A stretch of 64,000 bases of DNA from Triglochin maritima. Lineage: Eukaryota; Streptophyta; Magnoliopsida; Alismatales; Juncaginaceae. Position numbers and translations under genes: made by a program. Positions within the stretch are counted from its first letter, which is position 1. Each line of letters opens with the position of its first letter. The notes below the pieces were generated by a model. That model ran no database searches and had not been told where the DNA came from. It saw only the letters and a program-made list of their open reading frames with translations. Positions 45,912 to 56,574 of the stretch are shown here, piece by piece. The stretch lies in assembly GCA_963682175.1 (NCBI GenBank), contig OY821777.1:17628001-17692000 (forward strand), given 5' to 3'.

Positions 45912-45952
<41 letters not shown>

Positions 45953-46480
45953 TGATTGCAAATTTATGTCATCATGATGATCACTTGATTTTGATACATG
46001 CACGAGAGTCCTAAAAGCCCTAAAAGCATACAATGGCAAACAGCAAGAAGATGCATTGTATAATTTTTGAAAAGAATACTGTATGAATAAAACAAAGCTG
46101 GATGTGTATACAATCAATAAGTGAATGTCATCTCAAAGAATGATATCAGGAGATAATCTTATTAGACGATATATTTAACTATACATAATTTTTACGATTA
46201 TTTTCGGCACGCGTTGACGACTTAAATGTGTTAGGAACTCCTGAAGAGTTTGAAAATCTATCAAGTAATTGAAAGGGGAATGTCGAAATAAATGACTTAT
46301 GAAAAGTCAAAGTATTCTCTCGACCTGCAACTCGAGAATTCCCTATAAGAAAATTATTACTGTGATTCAATTATATAATGAGAATATTACAGTAATATTT
46401 TGTGAAGAAAACTCACAATGTAAGCATCCAATGCCAAATCGTCTATGCTATATTGACGATGATCCAATTGGTTGGCTAAA
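45210..46480. other. Unclassified region before CACTA-B
   Basis: AT-rich, with no gene seen. It contains an (AT)n microsatellite (45914-45950) bracketed by a short direct repeat (GTGATTGCAAAT-type, 45891 and 45952). It ends AAA, next to the CACTA-B terminus. Confidence 0.55.
45914..45950. repeat. (AT)n microsatellite
   Basis: 37 bp of perfect AT dinucleotide repeat. Similar 20-odd-bp sequences (GTGATTGCAAATTATG... and GTGATTGCAAATTTATG...) lie on either side, as if a short segment was duplicated around it. Confidence 0.95.
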
Positions 46481-46910
46481 CACTACTAGAAAAATATGCT
46501 ATCTGTCGGTAAAACATCCATAAGGGAAGGCGCACACCGACAGATACAAATAATCGTCGATGTATATTAGCACCGAAGGATATGACGAGAACATTGATGG
46601 ATAACTACCGTTGGTTATTATTTTTCATTTTAATCGTCAAAAAGACACTAACACCGACAGATAAATATTGTCGGTGTATGTTTCAGAAGACTCAGACGAC
46701 GACAGACAATTTTTTTGGCGCAAAAATAATGAGGGATGTGATAACCTACTCCGACGGATAACTTCCATTGGTGACTTTGTTTTATCATTCACTGGTGGTT
46801 ATCTTCCGTTGGTGCATAGTTTGAAATGCGAATGTTACTTACTGATGTCCAACGAATGAATACAAGCACCGACGAATAAGTATCGTCGATATTTCTTTTT
46901 ATTAGTAGCC
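46481..46910 (+). repeat. CACTA-B 5' terminus and subterminal repeats
   Basis: Terminal CACTACTAGAAAAAT followed by dispersed CACCGACAG, CCGACGGATA and ATCGTCGGTG motifs on both strands. Same motif set as at 15330-15771. Confidence 0.88.
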
Positions 46911-46914
46911 TAAA

Positions 46915-47395
46915 TTGGGTTTCCCCTCCATTCTTCTCTTTCTCCCAAACCCTAATCTCCTCCCCACCGTGCCGCCCCACCATTGGATCTCCGTCACCGC
47001 CTCCTCTGAACATGGTCGCGCCCCTCTTCTTGTTGAGTCCATTGTCTTCGTTGCCTTGTCCCCTTCTCATTTCGCACCGTCAGTGAGCTTCTCTGCTCTT
47101 CCCTGACCCTAACCCTTGAAAACACCATTGTCCCCTCCTCTCCCTCTGTCGTTCACCACCGCCACGATCACCACCACCTCCATCATTAATTACCACCACC
47201 ACCACCAGACTCCACCAGCGTCATTGCCACCACCAGGACCACCCCTGACTGCCACCAGCACCACCAAACACTACCCTCCACCACCACCACCACAACCACC
47301 CTCTCCACCGACCACCACAACCACCACTCTCTCCACAACCACGACCACCACCACAACCACCACCCATTTCCCAAACTCCACCACCTTGTAACCCT
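46915..47395 (+). repeat. CACTA-B leader with CCA/ACC repeats
   Basis: CT-rich leader then CCA-type triplet repeats (47155-47380). It aligns with 14860-15330 in CACTA-A, inverted. The Pro/Thr-rich frame at 47116-47391 results from the repeat. Confidence 0.75.
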
Positions 47396-47399
47396 ACTA

Positions 47400-48730
47400 T
47401 AGCAATTTTTAGAATAAAATTTACGATTTTGTTTGTGTTTTTGTTTGCATTTTAATTACATTTTGAATGATTATTTTGATTAATAAGTTTAATTTTGTAA
47501 ACTTGTAAGATTAATTATATTTTGTTCGATTAATTAGATTTTGTATAATTAATTAGATTAATTAATTTTTGTATGATTAATTGGATGTATAAATAATTTT
47601 CTTAAAGACATTGAATTTATTTGTGAGTTTGTGTTGCATTGAATTGAACAAGTAGGTCTTTATTAGAAGATAGTTTGGTGACGATGAATGTGAAATGTGA
47701 TGGATGTTGAAATTTTTGTGTTTTTTCTTGTCAATACAGGACTTAGAAGGATTTTCATTATTGAAAATATAGGGAAATTCTGCCGAGATTTAAAAAAATA
47801 TATTAAATTTAAATGTTTTATGGTTTGAAATGGTTAGTGGGAGTTTTAAGTTTTTGTGTTCTTCTAGTGGTTTGAAGTGGTTTAGTTAGACTTTGTTAGA
47901 TTAATCAAAATTGGATCTGGTTAGTCGGATTGTGTTAGATTAGTTAGTTGGACTTTATTGGATTAAATAATTGGATTGACCTTGATTCGTTAGTTGGATT
48001 GTGTTGGATTTTGGTTAGCTGGATTTGTTAGCAAGATTGTGTTAGATTGGTTATATAGTTGGATTTTATTGGATTGATTGATTGGATTGACTTCGATTAG
48101 TTAATTGGACTGTGTTGGATTTTGGTTAGCTAGATTAATTTTTAGCTGAATTGTGTTAGACTGGTAGGTTGGATTTTATTGGGGATTGGTTAATTGGATT
48201 GACTTCGATTCATTAGTTGGATAGTGTTTGATTTTGGTTAGTTGGTTATGTTAGATTTAGTTGAATTGGATTGAGTTGGACTGTGTAGAATGTGTTGGTT
48301 CGATTGAGGTGGATGTGCTAGATGATTGAGTTGGATGTGCTAGTTCGATTGAGTTGAATTTGATTGGTTTTTGTTTGATTTGGTTTAAGTAGTGTGAGAA
48401 AGCGAAGAAGTTGGGATTGAATTGAAGTTGTATTTTTATATATTTGTAATGTTTATGTGATATAGTGGAGTATAGTATACATGATATGAACGTATGATGT
48501 TTATAACATTAATTATGTAATATAGTGGAGAATAGTATACATGATATGAATGTGAAATGCAGTGGACATTGTAAATGTGGAGTTTTTCTTGTAAATCTAG
48601 AGATTTTCAGATTTTTTTCAAATCAAATTTTTAGGGGAGGTATAACCAAAATTTCTATAAAATTATAATCCAAATTGATATTAATAACATGATATTTTAA
48701 GTTTAATATATTTTTTCCATCTTAAATCTA
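47400..48730 (+). other. CACTA-B intron-like region with TTGGATT repeats
   Basis: A T-rich intron-like stretch. From 47880 to 48370 a degenerate unit around GTTGGATTGTGTTGGATTTGGTTAG recurs many times. CACTA-A carries a shorter inverted version (about 13970-14480), so array length differs between copies. Confidence 0.65.
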
Positions 48731-49182
48731 TAGAATCTGGACTCATATAGAAGTTGGATGTATGACAAGATAATTAGTCAAACATTCACTGAGAATTTGA
48801 AGTTATTCATGAATGTTGACATTTGGTCCCCACAACTGATACATTTGTGATGAGAAGATCTTATGCCCATGCAAGAAATGTTGTAACACCAAGTGGGCGA
48901 CGAGAAGGGATGTCATCGAAGATGTCGTTGTAAATGGCTTTGCTCATGATTATGAGCAGTGTGTTTCTCACAAGGAAGTATTGCATGTTTGAGTGCCTAA
49001 GTAGTCACGACAATGACAGCACAAAAACAGACAATGAGTCAGAAGAGGATGACGTTGATGACATAGAGCGGATGATACACCATGTGGATGAAGGTGGGAA
49101 CGCCACAGTCGATTCGTCGAGACTGGTGATCAAACCATATGCTCAAAAGTTTCTCAACTATATGAAGGATGGAGATCAGTAG
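48730..49182 (+). pseudogene. CACTA-B transposase N-terminus (Transpos_assoc type)
   Basis: The plus strand reads SWMYDKIISQTFTENLK and, with frame changes, the CPC.KC region (GCAAGAAATGTTGTAACACC at about 48871). It then reads MALLMIMSSVFLTRKYC, TKTDNESEEDDVDDIERM and PYAQKFLNYMKDGDQ, stopping at TAG (49180-49182). CACTA-A has TAG at the same place. The LTR fragment begins two bases later. Confidence 0.75.
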
Positions 49183-49183
49183 T

Positions 49184-49807
49184 TGTAACACCCCCGATCT
49201 TGCGGGTACGCGTGCTAGGGAGACCAAGTGAATTGTCGCGATCAGAGTCATCCGCGACGACTGAAGGAGTTACAATGGAAGGCGATACATACAAGACTCG
49301 ATGTACTGAATAAAATATACATGGATAGACTAAGCATAAGATATAACTGAAAGAGGATTTATATGGAAACAAGGTCAAATACATTATATCGTGTTTGAAA
49401 GGGAAATACATCACAAATAATGCGAAACCAAAAAGATAACTGGGAGAATCTAGTCGACGTGTCCCTCATGTACAGAATCCTTTTAAACTCTATCAATCTA
49501 ACCCCTGAAGGAAACCTAAGTACCTGAGGCAAAATAACAATGAATATGCATGAGTTTTCAATAAAGAAAACCTTGTATGCCCTCGGTCTAGAAATAGATT
49601 ACAAAGCCATGCATGGAACCTACCTACCACACATGCAAACAAGAAGGCGACAACTCTACATAGTTACGTCGGGCAACAACTCTACATAATTATGCCGCTC
49701 AGGCTCAACCCGTAGTAATTCCTCTGCATAGGAACCGACTCTACATAGTCGTGACTACCTAGTGTGCCCTCCGAGGTGATCCCTCTACATAGGAATTAAA
49801 CCACCAG
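49184..49807 (+). repeat. Older LTR fragment in CACTA-B
   Basis: It starts TGTAACACCCCCGATCTTGC, a common plant Ty3 LTR start, two bases after the CACTA stop codon; GTAGT precedes it. It contains repeated CTCTACATA(G/A)-type motifs (49650-49795). The Ty3 element at 49808 cuts it. Its last part probably continues at 59589 (CCATGTTGGTC...) to near 59620. No matching duplication was found. Confidence 0.55.
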
Positions 49808-51217
49808 TGATTGACATCATTTCATGCTCATATTTGCACCTTATATGCATTATCTTTCAACTAAACAATGTTATGTTACGAGTTTTATGTTTGAATTTCA
49901 GAAATAAATAGGTTTGAAGAGATGAAGCATAAAAGGACCCAAAAGCTAGGAAAAAGAACTGAATTGTGAGATCTGGGGACTGAGATGCAAGGGAGAAGGA
50001 CCTGAACGTAAGACCGAAGGACCAAAGAGCAAAACAAAATACTCCATACCATCATGGGGAGTATTTTGGCAATTCTAGTCGGGTCGGAGCTCCAACAAGC
50101 AAAGTAGATGCATAAGAGATCACCAAAGACATCCAGAAAAGCCCAGAAGAAAACTTAGCGAGATCCGAACCATATAGACCGCCAATTAGCGGTCCAAGAC
50201 CGCTAATTGGTGGTCTGTTTTGGCCCAAATCCGCTAAGAGTTTGGTGGGTCGCGTATTAGTGTATATTTAGTCCATTTCTGGTATTTGTTTAGTCCCATA
50301 TCGGGAGATTGTCCCGGATTGCCTTTTTCTATGACTATAAATAGAACTCTTCACCTTCTATTGTAATTACTCCATATTTTAAGTGGCTATTCTTCCTACT
50401 AGAAGTGAGGCCTTGAAGCACACACTAAAGTAGGAGGATACTACTTGAAATGTGAGTCACTTTAATAAATGTTTCTTTATTATGTTGTTTGTTTTATGTT
50501 TCTTGTTTTACTTTGCTTAATTTCATTTCATTAGTTTTTTTAGTAGCTTAGTTAATATGCTTTCCTTTCTTAGTTTAATAATTAGTGTAATGTGTAGTGA
50601 GTAGTTTCATCCCCTTTGGGGGGGGGGGGTGGAGTAGATGTTCATACATGCATTAGAGAATGGAATGAATGCTTTATTTCCAATGTGTTGATAAAACATG
50701 AATGTATGCTTGCTTGTTTAGGATAGAATTTATAACTTGATGAGTTTTGCCAAAATGATTAGACACCTCTCATGCTTGTTTAGATTCTGAAATAAACAAC
50801 TTGTATATGTAAATATTAATCAACTTGGATGGTGAATGGATTGATAAGTTTTGCCATAACATTTAGACACTTCCTATGCATGATAACACCACCTTTATTT
50901 GTGCTTAAAGAATGTGTTCAACACCCACCTCTTTGCATGTGTGTACTCACTCCACCCTTTAGGGGTTTTCAATTTCTGAATTCTAGCACTCTTCTTTCGT
51001 TCTTAGTTAAGTTTTTAGTTAATCGTTTGTTGCTTTCTTTCGCATTTCATACTTCGTAGTGTAGTGTAGCGTAGAGTAGCATAATCAATCCTCTTCTCCA
51101 TTTTTTGCCACTTGATTTCGTGCAAACGAGAGGCTACTCACCTCCCTGAGGACGACCCGTATTTGCCACCGCTTCAACGCGACCGTGCACTTGCGGTTTA
51201 AATTAAAACGTTCAACA
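49808..51217 (+). repeat. 5' LTR of the complete Ty3 element
   Basis: 1410 bp, TGATTGACATCA to CGTTCAACA. It has two imperfect palindromes at 50177-50194 and 50198-50215 (GACCGCCAATTAGCGGTC and GACCGCTAATTGGTGGTC), TATAAATAG at 50336-50344, and a G12 run at 50618-50629. Confidence 0.95.
50336..50344 (+). promoter_or_regulatory. TATA box of the Ty3 5' LTR
   Basis: TATAAATAG, 120 bp downstream of the palindrome pair, conserved at 58698-58706 in the 3' LTR. Confidence 0.7.
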
Positions 51218-51223
51218 AGTTTT

Positions 51224-51241
51224 TGGCGCCGTTGCCAGGGA
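51224..51241 (+). promoter_or_regulatory. Primer-binding site, tRNA-Asp type
   Basis: TGGCGCCGTTGCCAGGGA, six bases after the LTR end. It matches the plant tRNA-Asp 3' end with one mismatch (CCGGGGA to CCAGGGA). Confidence 0.9.
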
Positions 51242-52285
51242 GGTGACAGTCCAGACTCTTGTTTGGACGATTCAAGTGGATTTAATTTTTGTTTTGTAGT
51301 TTCTCTTTGTTTCAGGAGACTGGGAATAGCAAGGGGAGGCTACTAGAGTAATTTCAAGATGAACTGGGCACTTCAGACCGCCAATCAGCGGTCTAGTGAG
51401 CTTTGTTCATCTTCTATTTTCTTTGTGTTGTTTCTCTAATTGATCTAGTAATCTGGGACTCAATTTTGCATGTTCTGACTCTTAGATTGCTCCCTGATTA
51501 ATAATCAACTTCCCTTAAGCAACTTGGACCCTAAAACTCAAAGCAAAAGATTAGGCATTCTTTTTGTTTAGGTCATGCATCATGTATGTGACTTAGGCAT
51601 ATAGATTGTCTTTCATTTTAGCTCTATTTTCAGTTGCTGAGTGCTGGCGTGAGGTACGCACCTTCTACTCTCATTCATGCATTTCGTATGAACATGCATT
51701 AGTTAGTAGGAAGTGCATTGAAACAAGTGTGAGTTGAATGTTTGTTTGGAGAGTTGACTGCTAGATTAGGACTCCAAAACACTACTAAGGAGGGATTGTC
51801 CCATAAAAGATAAGGTGGGGGATTTCATCACCCTTTCCTTCGCCCCACAAACCACACTAATCAAGAGCCTAATTTTAAAATCAAGTAGACATTAGCCGTA
51901 AGGACTTCGGGCGCATTAGGAGAGTGATCTGATCCTGACCGTCATGACCTGATCGGTGTTGCCCACTTTGTTGATAGTAGGAGAGATGAGATCTCCGGAT
52001 CTTGGCTCACTTGCCGGGCTTTTTGATCCTCGTCGTAGGGAGGTGAGGTGTGTTGAGGCTGTGTGACCTCGCAGTTAGGCGTCGTCTAGCTGTAAGGACC
52101 TACAACGACCTTAGGATTGCTTGAGCCTTGTTTTCTTGTGTGCTTCTACCTGTACCCATTCGCCGTAGCATAAGGACTTCTTCCCTTCTCTCCTGAGTCA
52201 TTCTTTCTCTCCTATGTTCCCTCGTCTTCTCCTCTACGCACATTCTTTATTAAAAAAAGTTTTGGTTTGTGTGTGTGCACCTTTG
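51242..52285 (+). other. Ty3 untranslated leader
   Basis: Non-coding leader of about 1 kb. A third copy of the LTR palindrome (GACCGCCAATCAGCGGTC) sits at 51376-51393, outside the LTR. Confidence 0.65.
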
Positions 52286-53746
52286 TGCATGCTTTCGTGG
52301 GCACGAGACGAGAGTGGTCGTTTGACGAGGCGTGTCGTCAACCCTACTTCGGTAGTCGATTTCTCGACGCCTCCCTCTTCTCGTGTTGCACATAGTCCAG
52401 GTTCAATGGTTGCTAATTTCCGTGAGGAGGAGCAGTTGCTGGACCCACCTGTTCGACCAGTGCTTCCAGTTGTCGCTCCCATACCTCTATGTGATCGATG
52501 CTACCCGAGCCGTACTGCTCTGCCGTCATGCATTGTATTGCCAGAGGCAAATGGGAACCATTTTGAGGTTAAGCCTCAGTTTATTTCCATGCTCCCTCAC
52601 TTCACTGGGAAAGGTGACCCTTATATCTTTCTCAGGGAATTTGAGGAGGTCTGTGCTATGTTCAAGCTGCAACAACTTAGCACAGACTCCATCCATCTTA
52701 GGCTTGTCCCCTTTGCGCTAAAGGATGACGCCAAGAAGTGGTTGTACAGCAACCAGGCGAATGCCTTTAGGACTTGGGATGAGTTTCAATATGCATTCCT
52801 CAAGAAATACTTTCCAAATCATCGGACTCAAAAATTGAGGAACGAAATCAATTCATTCTATCAACGTGAAACTGAGACATTTCATGCATATCTAGAGAGG
52901 TTCAAGGAGCTACTATCCTCATGCCCTCACCATGGCATTGAGTTGTGGCATCTTTGTCAGATTGTTTACGAGGGTCTTCACATCCCGTCCCGAACGCTCT
53001 TTGAGTCCATGTGTCAAGGAGAGTTCTTGGGAAAGGATGAAAGGGAGGCATGGGCTTTCCTAGAAGACCTTGCTGAGAAAACAATGCAATGGGAGAGTGT
53101 AATGGAACCACTTGCATCATCTAGTATAGGAGCGAGGATCGCGAATGCAAACTCGACTAGATCGGGTACCACATTTGCTATCGATACCACTACGGCCACC
53201 GAGGCACGCATGGCGGCCTTAATGCGCCGTATGGATTCGATTGAGCTCCAAAACTAACAAAGTGCACCTCACATGTCCACATGTGGTCGAGTTCCCTGTC
53301 ATTCATGTGGTAGGATAGGTCATGTAGAAAGCGAGTGTGCGTCCATTGCTCCTGAGATGGAACATGTCAATGCCATCTATGACAGAGCTAGGAATGACCC
53401 ATACTCGTCATCTTATAATCCTAGATGGAGGAACCACCCCAATGTTTCATGGAACCAAAATAATGCCCCAGGTGGTCCTTCAAACTCCTCTCGACCACCT
53501 AACCAATCATGCCAACCTCCCATGCATGCACAATCTTATCAGCCACCCCAAGCTCCAATCACCAATCAATCAGGTTTCCCAAATTCCAATAATATGGAAA
53601 CCTGATTCAATTCGCTTGAGACCTTGACTCGTGGACTTGAAAACTTAATGAAATTTTTTATGTCAACCACAAGTCAAGTTCTCACTTCAAATCAGCAGAC
53701 CATCAAATCTCTAGAGCTTCAGATGGGCCAATTGGCTCAGTCTGTA
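52286..53746 (+). pseudogene. gag: Ty3 gag
   Basis: The frame opens at 52214. The likely start is the ATG at 52286 (MLSWARDESGRL). The capsid region shows the Ty3 retrotransposon Gag pattern: FISMLPHFTGKGDPYIFLRE, LKDDAKKWLY, EFQYAFLKKYFP, INSFYQRETETFHAYLERFK. A complete zinc knuckle CHSCGRIGHVESEC lies at 53297-53338. In-frame stops are at 53255-53257 (TAA, after IELQN) and 53603-53605 (TGA, after NNMET; probably an old TGG). The frame reaches SLELQMGQLAQSV, where the solo LTR enters at 53747. The remainder (ERERGSFPS...) follows at 54984. Confidence 0.93.
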
Positions 53747-54978
53747 TGATGCATTGCATACATTGCATCATATGTCTTTCATTTAGATTACTTTTACATC
53801 AATAAATGCTACTAAGGTATGTGTTTAGTCTTATTTACAGAATACAGGGACCTGAATGCAATTTACCCACATCTCGAGCATAAACGCGTGCAAAAGACTC
53901 ATTTCTATCATAAAGACCAAGTTCAAGTTTATTAGGTTACAAATGGAAATGTATCCAAGCATAAAAGCATTCAAGATCTAATTACAAAAAGAACAAAGAC
54001 TTAAGCACAAAAGTAGCCGGGGACTTAATTGCAAAAAGTCAAGGACCTAATTGCAAATCACGAGTAGCTTTTATTATTATGGAGAAAATCTAAAGAAAAA
54101 TCAATGTGAATCTCCATATATATAAAGGAATTAATCCGGAGCTCAAAAGAATGGAAAGAATCAATCCAGACGCGCAAAGGAGGATCAAATCATACCATAA
54201 ACACACAGGAAAAATCTGGATCGAATCCGAGCAAAAAAGGTGGCGATTCCGCCACACCTCATGTACAAATTGCGGCGATTTAGCCGCACAAAAGTCGATC
54301 CGTGTGCTCAAATTTTTACCAATGCTGTATTGACGCGTGTACGTTCCATTTATATATTGGGACCCCTTGTATCGGCTATAAATAGCCCCGAGAACGATGG
54401 TAGAAGGGTCCTTGGCCTTAGACCTAGTTTTTAGTTGTTTTTATTTTCAGTTTTGTACTCTTCACTTTAGTAATAAAATTTTGTCTTTTATTTCTTGTTT
54501 TTACTTTTCTTTTGTAATGTCTCAAGGACCCCTTCTTCCTCCCTCTATGAGTTTCTAACTCCTTCCAAAGGGTGGAGGTGACGGATTTAGGGTGAAGAGA
54601 AGAGAATAAATGTTATTATTTTAAGTTCGTGATTAGTATATTTTGATTACTTGAGTTTATGTTAAATCATTTATCATGTAATGCTTCATAACTAACATGA
54701 TTTATTATAAGTTTCTGAATTCTCTAATCTACACCCTAAATCTAAACCTTCACCCAACGGAATTCACTTCTTTGTTCTTGTTTTAGTTTTAATTGTTCTT
54801 GTTTCTTGCTTTAGATAATTAAAAATCAAAAATCTCAAAACCAACTTATTTCTTCTCTCCTTCTTTCCCCCAATCGAAATCACACTAATAACAAAATCTC
54901 TCCCTCCTTGTGTTCGACCCGTATTTGCCACGTCTCCATTGACGCCGTGCACTTGCGGTATAAATTTAATTCTCAGCA
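53747..54978 (+). mobile_element. Solo LTR nested in Ty3 gag
   Basis: 1232 bp from TGATGCATTGC to TTAATTCTCAGCA, with a perfect CTGTA duplication (53742-53746, 54979-54983). Its last 40 bases (GTGCACTTGCGGTATAAAT) resemble the host element's LTR end, so it belongs to a related Ty3 family. CTATAAATAG at about 54376 is a likely TATA box. No internal sequence is left. Confidence 0.94.
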
Positions 54979-55131
54979 CTGTACATGAAAGAGAGAGAGA
55001 GGGTCTTTTCCTAGCTAGCCTGAGGCTAACCCCTGCATGTACCAGCAACAACACATGTAAAATGAGAATGTGGTACCTCGGGGGAGGCAAGTGAACCATG
55101 TGGAGGAACCTGTTCACAATTCAATTCCATT

Positions 55132-55917
55132 GTGACCTTAAGGAATGGAAAACAGGTTGACAATCACATTTCCTTGCCACCACCACCATCTATGCAGCCC
55201 CTCAATGGGAATGGTGGTGAAGAAGAGGCTGAGGGTGAGGGTAATACACCAAGGCTTCCTTCTCAGGCACATCAGAAAAGCTACCTGCCAAAAGCTCCCT
55301 ATCCAAGTAGGTTAATCAAAAAGCAGAGTGACACGATGGATAAAATATTAGAGGTGTTCAAGCAAGTGAAGGTTAACATCCCCTTGTTGGATGTCATCCA
55401 ACAAATACCTCAATATGCCAAAGTGTTGAAGGATCTCTGCACAACCAAGAGGAAGACCAATGTTCCTAAGAAGGCATTCTTGGCTGCAAATGTAAGCTCA
55501 CTTTTGTCCAATCCCGCCTACACAAAATACAAGGACCCTGGGTGTCCTACTATTCAGTGTACGATAGGGGACACTGGCATGAGTAATGTTTTGCTTGATT
55601 TAGGATCAGCGGTCAACCTCCTCCCATTATCTGTTTATGAACAGTTAAATTTGGGAGAATTGAAACCAACTAAGATCACCCTCCAATTGGTGGATAGATC
55701 CATTCGCATTCCAAAGGGGATTATCGAGGACGTGCTTATCAAAGTTGGAGATTTTATATTTCCAGTCAATTTTGTTGTCCTCGATACCAATCCTGTTGCG
55801 AACACCCACTCTCAAATACCTTTGATTTTGGGTAGACCATTTCTGGCAACTTCCAACGCCTTAATTAATTGTAGAAATGGTCTCATGAAGCTCTCATTCG
55901 GTAACATGAGTGCCTAG
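55132..55917 (+). pseudogene. pro: Ty3 aspartic protease domain
   Basis: The frame starts TLRNGKQVDNH, the usual gag-protease junction of plant Ty3 elements. It holds the linker YPSRLIKKQSDTMDKILEVF, then the retropepsin core CTIGDTGMSNVLLDLGSAVN with DLGS as active site (usually DLGA), LQLVDRSIRIPKGIIEDVL, and the C-terminal IPLILGRPFLATSNALI. It stops after NMSA. Frames before it (54984-55131) are broken. The domain itself is uninterrupted, but RT should follow and does not. Confidence 0.9.
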
Positions 55918-56574
55918 GTTCATGTGATCAACTCTGGTAGGCAACAAAAGCCCATGGATCAACCTTTAAATCTAAATCTCATCCGCCAATTGGAGAGAGC
56001 ACCACAAAATTAACGAACACCCCTAACCCCAATGCAACCCATTGAGAATGTTTGTGGGGCCAGCGAAAACTCATTGTCTGTCTTTGCAATGCAACAGAGT
56101 GAGCTGACATCAAACATAAATGTCCAAAAGGAGTGTTCGTTGCATGATTCAGTTGAGAGTACTAGTGAGAGTGAGACACCTCATCATATGCCTATACCAG
56201 AAAGTGTCTCTACATCATGTCCCATGATCATTGAGCCATTTGAGCTTGATATTGACTCCAACAATGACCCACCTATGACCGAGCTTATGCTTAATAATCT
56301 AAATGATGGTGGGAGGTCCTTGTTGGATGACTTGGGGAGAAGCCCCATTCTTAGTGATGCAGGTCTGCATGGGCTTGAGGAACTAAACCCTAGTGAGGCA
56401 ACACAACTTCACTCATTCATGTTGCCTACACCCAACCAATATCATGAGGGGTTCGAGCCTTTCAGCTTTGACCTTTCACCCCTCATGACACCTCAGAGTA
56501 CCGGTGAAGTTTGCCCATCTCGGCAAGTCTCTGGTCCTCATGACTTGATGTTCTCATTTGATGTTCCTTGACCA
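55918..56574 (+). pseudogene. Ty3 downstream frame of unknown function
   Basis: The protease frame continues past a TAG and a TAA to 56032-56571, 179 residues, starting MQPIENVCGASENSLSVF and ending HDLMFSFDVP. It is acidic and Ser/Pro-rich with no recognised motif. It occupies the place where RT would begin. It may be the eroded protease-RT linker of the parent element or a family-specific extension. Confidence 0.5.

Noticed and set aside
47116..47391. Pro/Thr-rich open frame
   Set aside because: Simple CCA/ACC repeat in the CACTA-B leader, not a gene.
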